NCBI RefSeq assembly: GCF_040779325.2
Contig: NZ_JBFONT020000006.1
Coordinates: forward strand, 1 to 64,000
Direction of reading: 5' to 3'
DNA: 64,000 bases
From: Aestuariibius violaceus
GTDB lineage: Bacteria; Pseudomonadota; Alphaproteobacteria; Rhodobacterales; Rhodobacteraceae
The notes under the pieces are model-generated. The model was not told the origin of the DNA. It did not search any database and was given only the letters and a program-made list of their open reading frames with translations. Both the position numbers and the translations under genes were made by a program. Each line of letters starts with the position of its first letter. Position 1 is the stretch's first letter. Of the stretch, positions 17,552 through 25,559 are shown piece after piece.

Positions 17552-18592
17552 TCAAAGACGACGACCGCCATCCGGATCGAAAAGGTGGCAAATCCCGGCA
17601 GGCACGCGAGCCGAGACGGTCTCGCCGATCTCGATCCTGTAATCCTTGTCCGCTTTTACCGAGATCAGCGCCCCGCCCACCCGCATCGTCACCATCGTCG
17701 CATCGCCCAGCAGCTCCAGCGAATAGACCGGCGCGGTGATCTCGCCCTCCTCGGCGATCGCCGCATCCTCCGCCCGGAACCCCAGAACGACCGGCCCGTC
17801 CGGCGCGCCGACCCCCGCGATCCGCATCCGCTTCGCCTCGAACACCCCGCCCGAGACAGTCCCTTCCACCAGGTTCATCGCCGGGCTGCCGATAAAGCCC
17901 GCGACAAAGGTGTTGGCCGGATTGTCGTAGATCTCGGTCGGCGTGCCGACCTGCTGCACGACGCCCTTCGACATCACGACGACCCGGTCGGCCAGCGTCA
18001 TCGCCTCGATCTGGTCGTGGGTGACGTAGATCGTCGTCACCTTCAGCTCGTGGCTCAGGTTCTTGATCTGCGCCCGCGTCGACACGCGCAGCTTGGCATC
18101 GAGGTTCGACAGCGGCTCGTCCATCAGGAACACGTTCGGCTCCCGCACGATGGCCCGCGCCAGCGCGACCCGCTGCCGCTGCCCGCCCGACAGCTCCGAC
18201 GGCTTGCGATGCAGGAACTCGTCCAGCTCCACCATTTCCGACGCCCGCCGCACCCGGGCGTCATGCTCGGCCTCGGGCACCTTCCGGACCTTCAGCGGAA
18301 AGCGGATATTGTCGTAGACATTCATGTTCGGGTAGAGCGCGTAGCTCTGGAACACCATCGCCACGTCCCGGTCCTTGGGATCCAGATCGTTGATCCGCCG
18401 CCCATCCACCAGGATGTCGCCGTCGGTCACATCCTCCAGACCCGCGATCATCCGCATCGTCGTGGTCTTGCCGCAACCCGAGGGCCCGAGCAGCACCAGG
18501 AACTCCCGGTCCGCGATGGTCAGGTCGAAATTGTCGACGCCGACAAAAGACCCCCAGCGCTTGGAGACGCTCTTCAACTGGATCTCGGCCAA
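17552..18592 (-). CDS. ABC transporter ATPase, carbohydrate-type (UgpC/MsmK-like)
   Basis: A 346-residue ATPase of the CUT1 sugar-importer class. Walker A GPSGCGKTTTM, signature LSGGQRQRVALARAI, Walker B VFLMDEPLSNLDAKLR and the switch histidine in YVTHDQIEAM are all present. A C-terminal TOBE/OB-fold regulatory region holds VLGFRAEDA. The TTG at 18592 is chosen because GGGGAGG lies just upstream and the protein then starts at the conserved AEIQLKSVSKRWG segment; the longer upstream frame lacks a matching family N-terminus. It is divergent from the binding protein and permease genes at 18806-22016, for which it is the obvious energy source. The substrate is unknown. Confidence 0.92.
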   Translation of the reverse strand: MAEIQLKSVSKRWGSFVGVDNFDLTIADREFLVLLGPSGCGKTTTMRMIAGLEDVTDGDILVDGRRINDLDPKDRDVAMVFQSYALYPNMNVYDNIRFPLKVRKVPEAEHDARVRRASEMVELDEFLHRKPSELSGGQRQRVALARAIVREPNVFLMDEPLSNLDAKLRVSTRAQIKNLSHELKVTTIYVTHDQIEAMTLADRVVVMSKGVVQQVGTPTEIYDNPANTFVAGFIGSPAMNLVEGTVSGGVFEAKRMRIAGVGAPDGPVVLGFRAEDAAIAEEGEITAPVYSLELLGDATMVTMRVGGALISVKADKDYRIEIGETVSARVPAGICHLFDPDGGRRL

Positions 18593-18805
18593 GGCGACCT
18601 CCCCGCACGGGCAAATACCAGGCGAGCCTAAGCGCCGCCTCTCAAAAGACAAGACCTAAGCAGCTCTGGAACCAAGCCAATTCCTGTTGCAATCACAGCG
18701 ACCTTGACGCAGCGTCTTCACATAACCGGACCGGCGGGCTGGCCCCGCACGTCGCAAGAACCAGATCGTCCGGAAACAGTGCCAGAACAGGGAAGGGTCC
18801 GCCCC

Positions 18806-20050
18806 ATGACGATTTTCAGAACTTTGCTCGCCACATCCGCCCTTGCCGCCAGCGCCGGCGCCGTCTGGGCCGAAGGCCACGGCTGCGGCATCGAAAGCGG
18901 CCGGATCAACATCCTCGCCAACGACTTCCCAGCCCTGCGCGCCGTCGTCGACCGCGCCGAAACCTGTGCGACGGGCGGGGTCGAGTTCAGCTCGAACCTC
19001 ACGACCGAACACAAGGATATCCAGGTCGCCGCCCTGTCCGCCAACCCGGCCGAATACACCGCCGCCATCGTCGCGAACGCCTCGATCCTGCCGCTGATGA
19101 ACGAAGGGCTGATCCGCCCGCTCGACGATCTGGTGGCCGAACACGGGCAGAACCTCAGCCCGACCCAGCTCATCACCATCAACGGCCAGGTCATGGCCGT
19201 GGCCTTCATGGCCAATGCCCAGCACCTCTTTGTGCGCGAGGATATCCTGGCCGAAGCGGGCATCGAGATCCCGACCACCTACGAACAGGTGATCGAGGCG
19301 GCAGCGGCCATCGAAGAGGCCGGGATCATGGACGATCCCTTCGCCATGAACACCGCCGTCGGCTGGAACCTCGCCGAGGAATTCGTGAACATGTATCTGG
19401 GCCTTGGCGGCGAATTCTTCGAACCCGGCACCGCCAATGTGGCGATCAACAACGAAACGGGCATCCAGGCGCTCGAGATGCTGTCGCAGGTCAACGCCTA
19501 TGCCGACCCCGACTTCCTGACCTTCGATTCCAACGCGACCGGCGCGCTCTGGGAATCGGGCGAACTGGCGCTTGCCGTCATGTGGGGCTCCCGCGGCTCG
19601 ACCATCCTCGACGACGAAGGCTCGACCGAAGAGGTCACGTCGAACACCCGCCTCGTGGCCGCCCCCACCGTCGGCGGCGGCGACCGGCCCGCCTCCACCC
19701 TCTGGTGGGACGGCTTCACCATCTCGGCCAACATCTCCGACGAGGATGCCGAGGCGACGTTCATCGCGCTCGTCAACGGCATCGACCCCGCGCTGATGGA
19801 GGATCACAACGACAAGGCCGTCTGGCTGATCGAAGGCTACCAGCCCGGACCTGCGGCGGAAGGCGTGGCAACCACCGCGCAGATGGGTACCGCGCCCTAT
19901 CCAATGCTGCCCTATATGGGCCTCCTCCACACCGCGCTCGGCAATGAACTGGCCGAATTCATGCAAGGCACCGAAAGCGCCGAACAGGCACTCGCAGATG
20001 TCGAGGCCGCCTATACGACGACCGCCCGCGAACAGGGCTACATCCAGTAA
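18806..20050 (+). CDS. ABC transporter substrate-binding protein, family 1 (carbohydrate type)
   Basis: A 414-residue periplasmic protein with a signal peptide (TLLATSALAASAGAVWAEG). The family-1 extracellular binding-protein fold is indicated by INILANDFPALRAVVDRAE, the IVANASILPLMNEGLIRPLDD strand-helix segment and the late WWDGFTISANIS and GYQPGPAAEG parts. It delivers ligand to the two permeases that follow. Sugars, polyols or glucosylated osmolytes are typical for this class; the sequence alone does not say which. The ATG at 18806 was chosen because the signal peptide begins right there and GGAAGGG precedes it. A strong stem-loop follows the stop. Confidence 0.9.
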   Translation: MTIFRTLLATSALAASAGAVWAEGHGCGIESGRINILANDFPALRAVVDRAETCATGGVEFSSNLTTEHKDIQVAALSANPAEYTAAIVANASILPLMNEGLIRPLDDLVAEHGQNLSPTQLITINGQVMAVAFMANAQHLFVREDILAEAGIEIPTTYEQVIEAAAAIEEAGIMDDPFAMNTAVGWNLAEEFVNMYLGLGGEFFEPGTANVAINNETGIQALEMLSQVNAYADPDFLTFDSNATGALWESGELALAVMWGSRGSTILDDEGSTEEVTSNTRLVAAPTVGGGDRPASTLWWDGFTISANISDEDAEATFIALVNGIDPALMEDHNDKAVWLIEGYQPGPAAEGVATTAQMGTAPYPMLPYMGLLHTALGNELAEFMQGTESAEQALADVEAAYTTTAREQGYIQ

Positions 20051-20057
20051 GCCACAA

Positions 20058-20079
20058 GGGCGGGGCTCCGGCCCCGCCC
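20058..20079 (+). promoter_or_regulatory. Intercistronic stem-loop after the binding-protein gene
   Basis: GGGCGGGGC (20058-20066) pairs perfectly with GCCCCGCCC (20071-20079) over a TCCG loop, with no T run. It sits between the binding-protein and permease genes, where such hairpins protect the upstream message and reduce downstream expression, raising the ratio of binding protein to membrane subunits. Confidence 0.6.
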
Positions 20080-20098
20080 CTCCCCGGCGGAGCGGCCC

Positions 20099-21130
20099 AT
20101 GCCCCACGGCACCTTCCTGCGCTTCATCTTCCCGTCGCTCGCCGCGATGATCCTCTTCATCGCGCTCCCCATCATCTCGATCGCGATCCAGTCGCTCTAT
20201 GTCGAACACGAACAGGTGCTGATCGTCACCGAAAACTGCGGCCCCTTCGGCTGCACCCCCTCGACCACCATCGACCAGCAGGCGACGCAGGCCCTGCGCG
20301 ACGCCGAACCGCTCGGCCGGTTCAACGGCCTTGGCACCTACACCAACCGCTCCCACCTGGCTTTCGCCGAGGTGTCGGCCGCCTGGGCCGCCTCCGACGG
20401 TATCGGGGATTTCCTCGGGCGCCTGATGAACCTGCCCTTCTACAAGGCGCTCGCCTTCACGCTGTCCTACACCGCCATCGTCACGCCGCTTGTCCTGATC
20501 CTCGGCCTGATGATCGCGCTCGCCGTCAATGCCCTGCCCAAGATGGTCAAGGGCCCGACGATCTTCTTCACGCTGCTGCCGATGATCGTCACGCCGCTGA
20601 TCGCCTCGCTCATCCTCTTCTGGATGATCGACGCCCGCGGCATCATCGGCGCCTCGCTCCAGAACCTGACGGGTGACCCGAACCTCTCGCTCAAGGCGTC
20701 CCCCACGCTCACCTGGATCACCCTCTTCGTCTACGGCGTCTGGCACTCGGCCCCCTTCGCTTTCATCGTCTTCTATGCGGGCCTCCAAACCGTGTCCGAG
20801 GAAACGCTCGAGGCCGCCATGATCGACGGCGCCTCCCGCTGGCAGCGCGTCCGCCACGTGACGCTCCCGCACCTGATGCCGCTCGTCATCTTCATCACGC
20901 TGATCCAGCTGATGGACAATTTCCGCGTCTTCGAACCGATCGTCGGCTTCTCGGCCGAGGCAAACGCGACCTCGCTCTCCTGGATCATCTTCGACGATCT
21001 CAGGAACGAGGCCGGCGCGCTTTTCGGTTCCGCCGCAGCCACCTCGGTGCTCACGATCATCGGCGTCGCCATCCTGCTCACCCCCGTCGTGATCCGCACC
21101 TGGCGCGACTTCAACCGAAAGAGGGTGTGA
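20099..21130 (+). CDS. Sugar ABC transporter permease (MalF/UgpA type)
   Basis: A 343-residue inner-membrane subunit with about six to seven hydrophobic helices, first at LAAMILFIALPIISIAIQSL. The cytoplasmic EAA loop that contacts the ATPase reads EAAMIDGASRWQRVRHVTLP near residue 240. A soluble insertion with several cysteines (CGPFGC) follows the first helix. It forms the translocation pore with the next permease. The ATG at 20099 has a GGCGGAG ribosome site. The stop is four bases before the next start. Confidence 0.92.
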   Translation: MPHGTFLRFIFPSLAAMILFIALPIISIAIQSLYVEHEQVLIVTENCGPFGCTPSTTIDQQATQALRDAEPLGRFNGLGTYTNRSHLAFAEVSAAWAASDGIGDFLGRLMNLPFYKALAFTLSYTAIVTPLVLILGLMIALAVNALPKMVKGPTIFFTLLPMIVTPLIASLILFWMIDARGIIGASLQNLTGDPNLSLKASPTLTWITLFVYGVWHSAPFAFIVFYAGLQTVSEETLEAAMIDGASRWQRVRHVTLPHLMPLVIFITLIQLMDNFRVFEPIVGFSAEANATSLSWIIFDDLRNEAGALFGSAAATSVLTIIGVAILLTPVVIRTWRDFNRKRV

Positions 21131-21134
21131 GACG

Positions 21135-22016
21135 ATGGCCGCCCGCGCGCAACAACGCTCCACCACGCTCGTCACCCTCTCGACGATCTTCATCATCGTC
21201 TGGCTGATCGTCGCGGCCTTCCCCTTCCTCTGGACGCTCTGGGGCAGCTTCAAGGTGCAGGGCGACTTCTTCTCCAAGGCCGACTGGACCAACGCGCTCT
21301 ACGGCACCCGCACCCAGGCCGAAACCGGCAGCCCCTTCACCCTGCAAGCCTATGCCGGCGCCTGGGTGGAGGAAGAATTCTGGCGCGCCGCCCTCAACAC
21401 GATGATCGTCGTCATCGCCGTCGTCATCATCTCGCTGACCTTCGGCACGCTGGGCGGCTACGCGCTCGCCCGCTCCGGCTACCGCTACGCCTTCTGGCTG
21501 CTGATGGCCGCGCTGATCTTCCGCGCCATGCCCCATATCACGCTGGTCTCTGGCTACCTGCTTCCCTTCTTCGAATGGGGCGTCTGGGGCAGCCTCTCGA
21601 CGGCGATCATCGTCCTGGTGGCCATCAACCAGCCCTTCACGCTCTGGATGCTGCACTCGTTCTTCCTGAACATCCCCAAGGACCTCGACGAAAGCGCCAT
21701 GGTCGACGGATGCACCCGCTTCCAGGCCTTCCGCCACGTGATCGTCCCCGTGATGTGGCCCGGCGTCATCACCACCGGCCTCTTCTCGTTCCTGCTCGCC
21801 TATAACGACTTCACCGTCACGGCCCTGCTGCTGAGCCAGCAGAACCACACGATGGTCCCCAAGATCGCGAGCTTCCTCGGCTCGGTCCAGGTCGAAGGCA
21901 ACGTCATGTTCGCCGTCGCCTCCGTCGTCTCCGCCACCGCGCCGCTCTTCCTGCTGGTCATGTTCTTCCAACGCCAGATCGTCAGCGGCCTGACGGCAGG
22001 GGCTGTTAAGGGGTGA
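21135..22016 (+). CDS. Sugar ABC transporter permease (MalG/UgpE type)
   Basis: A 293-residue partner permease with six predicted helices, starting with IFIIVWLIVAAFPFLWTLWG. The EAA loop reads ESAMVDGCTRFQAFRHVIVP near residue 190. It is the last gene of the binding protein-permease-permease operon. The tandem hairpin repeat begins on the base after its stop codon. Confidence 0.92.
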   Translation: MAARAQQRSTTLVTLSTIFIIVWLIVAAFPFLWTLWGSFKVQGDFFSKADWTNALYGTRTQAETGSPFTLQAYAGAWVEEEFWRAALNTMIVVIAVVIISLTFGTLGGYALARSGYRYAFWLLMAALIFRAMPHITLVSGYLLPFFEWGVWGSLSTAIIVLVAINQPFTLWMLHSFFLNIPKDLDESAMVDGCTRFQAFRHVIVPVMWPGVITTGLFSFLLAYNDFTVTALLLSQQNHTMVPKIASFLGSVQVEGNVMFAVASVVSATAPLFLLVMFFQRQIVSGLTAGAVKG

Positions 22017-22278
22017 GCGGCGGTCCGGCGTAAGCCGGCAAAAGGTCCAGTGGACCTTTTGAGCCGCGAACGGGCGGAGCCCAAAGCCATCCCGGAAATC
22101 TCTCCAGTGGAGAGATTTCAGCGCCGAACGGGCGGAGCCCCGGCCAAGCGGCGGTCCGGCGTAAGCCGGCAAAAGGTCCACTGGACCTTTTGAGCCGCGA
22201 ACGGGCAGAGCCCAAAGCCATCCCGAAAATCTCTCCAGTGGAGAGATTTCAGCGCCGAACGGGCGAAGTCCCAAAGTC
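22017..22278. repeat. Two 131-bp tandem repeats, each with two perfect hairpins (REP-like)
   Basis: Copy 1 spans 22017-22147 and copy 2 22148-22278, with only a few differences. Each holds hairpin A, arms AAAAGGTCCA/TGGACCTTTT (22040-22060 and 22171-22191, the central base is G in one and C in the other), and hairpin B, arms AAATCTCTCCA/TGGAGAGATTT (22096-22118 and 22227-22249). Every hairpin is followed by a close form of CGAACGGGCGGAGCCC. The array lies between the convergent permease and bicupin genes. Roles could be mRNA 3'-end protection or bidirectional termination; it resembles REP/BIME elements in layout. Confidence 0.8.
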
Positions 22279-22422
22279 AGACCGCCCCCTTCATCTGGCC
22301 AAAAATACTCAAATCCCCCCGTCCAGCCATCCACTCCGACCAACCGAACAATCACCAAAAAACCGCCGGGGACGGTGGGCGGGGCGATCCGCGCAGCGGG
22401 AGCGCCGTCCCCGCCCGTCCTA
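22279..22422. other. Non-coding tail between convergent genes
   Basis: The rest of the gap after the tandem repeat. It contains the phrase CTGGCCAAAAATACTC at about 22295, a type of A/T-rich sequence often seen near 3' ends in this bacterial group (recollection, not checked). No gene is seen. Confidence 0.4.
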
Positions 22423-23388
22423 TCACCCCCGCCAGGTCGCCCCCGCCGGATCATCCGTCCCCACCACGTGATAAAGCGCCGCCTCCCCGCTCATCGCGGG
22501 CACCGCCCCATGCCGCAACCCGCCGGGCACCGTCGCCGTATCCCCCGGCGCCAATGAAACCTCGCCGCCCTCCCAGAACAGCCGCCAATGCCCCGTCACC
22601 GGCATCAGAACCGACGCGCGGTCATGGGAATGCATCCCGTCCGACGCCGACGACCGCGTCACCAGATCCACCTCGAACCCCGGCTTGTCGCGGATGATCC
22701 CCCGCTCGCCGATCACCTTGACCGGCCGGTCTTTCGCCAAGGCCACCATGTCCAGATACCGCCGCACCCCGAAGCCCACGACCTCCATCGGCGCGGGCTC
22801 CGGATACCTGTCCAGCTCCGCCTCCGTCAGCACCGGCATCGGGCCGACGCCGTCGGGCAGGCTCTCGCCCTTCTTCGTGTCGTAAAGCCGCCCGTTTTCT
22901 CCCAGAACCAGCCCGTGCGCGCCCGCCTCCTCGATCACCTGCGGCGCCCAGATCACGCCGCCCCCGGCATCGTCGCCGCCGAGGATCGCCATGATCATCC
23001 CGTAATCCGTGCCCACATTCTCGAACCCGCGGAAGATGCCCGTCGGGATGTTGATGATGTCGCCCTTTTCCAGCACCACCTCGCCCGCATCGCCCCAGCG
23101 GCCCCAAAAGAACCGCCAGCGCCCGCTGAGGACGAAGAACACCTCCGCCGTCCGGTGCGAATGCAGCGAATTCCGGCAATGGGGCGGCTGCCCCGCCGCG
23201 CCGATATTGAACCCGTGCGGCTCGGCGATATGGACATGCTGATCGGGGCTTTCCGATACCCCGCCGCCGATGATGGTGAAGTTCTCCTTCCGGTCCGACC
23301 CCGGCGTATGGGCGTCGATGAACGCCGTCCGGCACGGCTTAAGATCCCCGTAGCGGACGATCCGCGCTTCCATCTCGGCTGGCGTCAT
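22423..23388 (-). CDS. Bicupin (double cupin-domain) protein
   Basis: A 321-residue soluble protein with two cupin barrels. Cupin 1 shows NSLHSHRTAEVFFVLSGRW with the metal-binding HxH-x(n)-E pattern followed by GDIINIPTGIFRGFEN. Cupin 2 has DGMHSHDRASVLMPVTGHW and PGDTATVPGGLRHGA, but its first motif is less complete. Metal-dependent dioxygenase or isomerase activity on an aromatic or organic acid is possible. The ATG at 23388 follows a GGGGAGGGGG ribosome site. It is divergent from a ring-cleaving dioxygenase/esterase operon by about 145 bases, which suggests a shared pathway or stress response, but the substrate is unknown. Confidence 0.82.
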   Translation of the reverse strand: MTPAEMEARIVRYGDLKPCRTAFIDAHTPGSDRKENFTIIGGGVSESPDQHVHIAEPHGFNIGAAGQPPHCRNSLHSHRTAEVFFVLSGRWRFFWGRWGDAGEVVLEKGDIINIPTGIFRGFENVGTDYGMIMAILGGDDAGGGVIWAPQVIEEAGAHGLVLGENGRLYDTKKGESLPDGVGPMPVLTEAELDRYPEPAPMEVVGFGVRRYLDMVALAKDRPVKVIGERGIIRDKPGFEVDLVTRSSASDGMHSHDRASVLMPVTGHWRLFWEGGEVSLAPGDTATVPGGLRHGAVPAMSGEAALYHVVGTDDPAGATWRG

Positions 23389-23532
23389 GGCCCCCTCCCC
23401 TTGCTGTCGCGGCCACTCTCCCAGAAGCCCCAGCCCGCCGCAATCCGTGCACTCACGCACCAATCCGGTGCCGCCGTGCATCTTTGTTAAGCCCTCTCCG
23501 AACGCTATCTCCTGCCCTGAAAGGAGATCCCC

Positions 23533-24438
23533 ATGACCAAGACAGCGCTTCCCGGCCTGCACCACGTGACAGCCATCTCCGGCCCGCCCCAGGCCAATGT
23601 CGATTTCTTCACCAAGGTCCTCGGCCAGAGGCTGGTGAAGAAGACCGTCAATTTCGACGATCCCGGCACCTACCACCTCTATTACGGCAACCACACCGCC
23701 GATCCCGGCACGATCCTGACCTTCTTCCCCTTCGTGGGCGCAGGCCCGGGCGCGCCCGGTGCCGGCATGGCCGAGGCCTATGCCTATGCCACCGGCGACT
23801 TCGACGACTGGACCCGCCAGGTCCGCGAGGCCGGCATCACCGTCGAGACCCCGCAGGAACGCTTCGGCGCCCGCGTCGCCACGCTGCGCGACCCCGACGG
23901 CGCAGCGGTCGAACTGGTCGAGGTCGCGGGCGCCGGTTCCCCCGCCGAAGGCGGCTTCCACTCCGTCACGCTCGCCGAAGCGGACCTCGAGCCCACCCAG
24001 CGCCTGATGACCGACATCCTCGGCTACGAAGAGGTCGGCCACGAGCAATCGGATGGCCGCGAACGCCTCCGCCTCCGCGCCCCAGGCGACGCCCGCGGCG
24101 CGGTGCTCGACCTCGTCCGCACCCAATCGCGCGGTCACTCGGGCGCGGGCACCATCCACCACGTCGCCTTCCGGGCCGAGGATGACGAGACCCAGCTCGC
24201 CTGGCGCGAAAAGCTCCTGAGCGAAGGCTACCAGGTCACGCCCGTCATCGACCGGCAGTACTTCAACGCGATCTACTTCCGCGAACCGGGCGGTGTGCTG
24301 TTCGAGATCGCGACCGACCCGCCGGGCTTCACCCGGGACGAGCCGCTCGAGCATCTGGGCGAGGCGCTGAAGCTGCCCGAGAAATACGAGGGCATGCGCG
24401 ACCGCATCGAAGCGGCTCTGCCGCCGATCGCCGCCTGA
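23533..24438 (+). CDS. VOC family ring-cleaving dioxygenase (MhqO-like)
   Basis: A 301-residue protein with two tandem VOC modules: LPGLHHVTAISGPPQANVDF at the start and the second module from GGFHSVTLAEADLEPTQRLM. The HHVTAI and TIHHVAFRAEDD histidines and the LFEIATDPPGF glutamate are the expected metal ligands. MhqO-type enzymes are linked to quinone and hydroquinone detoxification in Bacillus. An AAAGGAGATCCCC ribosome site precedes the ATG. It overlaps the following hydrolase gene by one base; dioxygenase plus esterase is the same pairing as in mhq operons. Confidence 0.88.
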   Translation: MTKTALPGLHHVTAISGPPQANVDFFTKVLGQRLVKKTVNFDDPGTYHLYYGNHTADPGTILTFFPFVGAGPGAPGAGMAEAYAYATGDFDDWTRQVREAGITVETPQERFGARVATLRDPDGAAVELVEVAGAGSPAEGGFHSVTLAEADLEPTQRLMTDILGYEEVGHEQSDGRERLRLRAPGDARGAVLDLVRTQSRGHSGAGTIHHVAFRAEDDETQLAWREKLLSEGYQVTPVIDRQYFNAIYFREPGGVLFEIATDPPGFTRDEPLEHLGEALKLPEKYEGMRDRIEAALPPIAA

Positions 24439-25073
24439 TGCAACGGCGCGGCACCAGCACGCGGCTGGGAGCGATCCTGCTCCATGGCCGCGGCAGCTCG
24501 GCGCGGGACATCCTCGGTCTCGCGTCGGCCCTCGGCCTCAGCGACATCGCCTATATCGCGCCCGAAGCGCCGGGGAACTCCTGGTGGCCCACCTCGTTTC
24601 TGGCGCCGCACGCCCAGATGGCCCCATGGCTCGACCGGGGCGTGGCGGCCATCGACCAGGCCGTCGCCACCCTAGAGGCCGACGGCTTTAGGAAAGACCG
24701 GATCGCAATTCTCGGCTTCAGCCAGGGCGCCTGCCTCGCCCTCGACTACGCCGCCCGCCGCCCCGGCCTGCATTCGGCCATCGGCCTCTCCGGCGGCCTC
24801 GTCGGCACCGGCGATGCGGACGGCACCCCCACCGAAGCCCTCTACGGCCACATCGACAAGCGCTTCGACTACGGCACCGACCTCACCGGTCTCGACGTCT
24901 TCATCGGCTGCCACGAACAGGATCCCCACATCCCGCTGGCCCGCGTCCACCGCAGTGCCGAGGTCCTCACCACCCTCGGCGCAAAGGTCCAGACCGACAT
25001 CCTCCCCGGCCCCGGCCACGGCATCGTCCCGTCGGAAATCGACGCCGTGCAAAACCTCTGGATATCTGGGTAG
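24438..25073 (+). CDS. Phospholipase/carboxylesterase family alpha/beta hydrolase (MhqD-like)
   Basis: A 211-residue serine hydrolase. The nucleophile elbow reads LGFSQGACLALDYAA, the oxyanion region AILLHGRGSSARD, the acid lies in GCHEQDPHIP and the catalytic histidine in PGPGHGIVPSE. Size and motifs fit the YpfH/MhqD branch of the phospholipase/carboxylesterase family. Its start overlaps the dioxygenase stop, so both are made from one message. A role in hydrolysing ring-cleavage or quinone-adduct products is inferred from the pairing. Confidence 0.88.
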   Translation: MQRRGTSTRLGAILLHGRGSSARDILGLASALGLSDIAYIAPEAPGNSWWPTSFLAPHAQMAPWLDRGVAAIDQAVATLEADGFRKDRIAILGFSQGACLALDYAARRPGLHSAIGLSGGLVGTGDADGTPTEALYGHIDKRFDYGTDLTGLDVFIGCHEQDPHIPLARVHRSAEVLTTLGAKVQTDILPGPGHGIVPSEIDAVQNLWISG

Positions 25074-25559
25074 GGAGGGGTTTCCCCGCGTTCGACATCC
25101 ACCCATCGCAGGGTGGGCGATACGGTCCGCCATCCCGGCCCGAAACAATCCCCACCACTCCACCCATTGTCCAAACCGTTGCGCTGCACCGCAGCAGAAC
25201 GCCGCATTACCCCTGCAAATCCGCCGCTCCCCCTCCGACGTTATGCCGACCATTTGCCGCCCGGATGCCGCAGGGCCGATTTGCCTTGGTTTTCCCGCAT
25301 TAACTGGTGAGTCGCCGCCCCCTTCCCCGACGCACCGTATCGTCCGCCGTCCGCGCCTCTAACATCCGGTTAAGGTCCGTGGCGGCCCGGCCCGCCTGGA
25401 GGCGGTCGGGATCGGAGGCCGGTCCGTAGGAGCTTCGCGCCCGGTCAGCAGCGGCATCAGCCTTGACAGCCGATCGCAGGGTTTGTTCCGTAGCCGCCAG
25501 CGTTTGATATCGGTTCCGGCCAAGCCAAGGTCTGCGGACCAGCGATTTGGGGGATCGGA
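25074..25559. other. Long intergenic region upstream of the peptide transporter
   Basis: Some 486 bases without a supportable gene. It holds the GCCGAC repeat array and its TTAAC/GANTC flank at 25234-25313. The remaining sequence up to 25559 includes a TTAAGG at about 25372, but no clear operator was found. GGGGGATCGGA just before 25560 may be the ribosome site of the next gene. Confidence 0.5.
25234..25313. repeat. GCCGAC 11-bp array, locus 2, with TTAAC and GANTC flank
   Basis: Units begin at 25234 (TCCGAC), 25245 (GCCGAC), 25256 (GCCGCC) and 25267 (GCCGCA), so the last two have drifted but the 11-bp phase is kept. Downstream are ATTTGCCTTGG, TTAAC at 25300-25304 and GAGTC (a CcrM-type GANTC site) at 25309-25313. 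The same blocks occur at the same offsets (within one base) after the 52178 array. Confidence 0.7.

Noticed and set aside
18656..21292. An 878-codon minus-strand frame opposite the sugar transporter genes
   Set aside because: Low-complexity text rich in Asp, Glu, Gly and Arg typical of an antisense shadow; three real transporter genes occupy the other strand.
22017..22278. CRISPR array
   Set aside because: Only two units of 131 bp with no distinct spacers and no cas genes; the units are hairpin elements.
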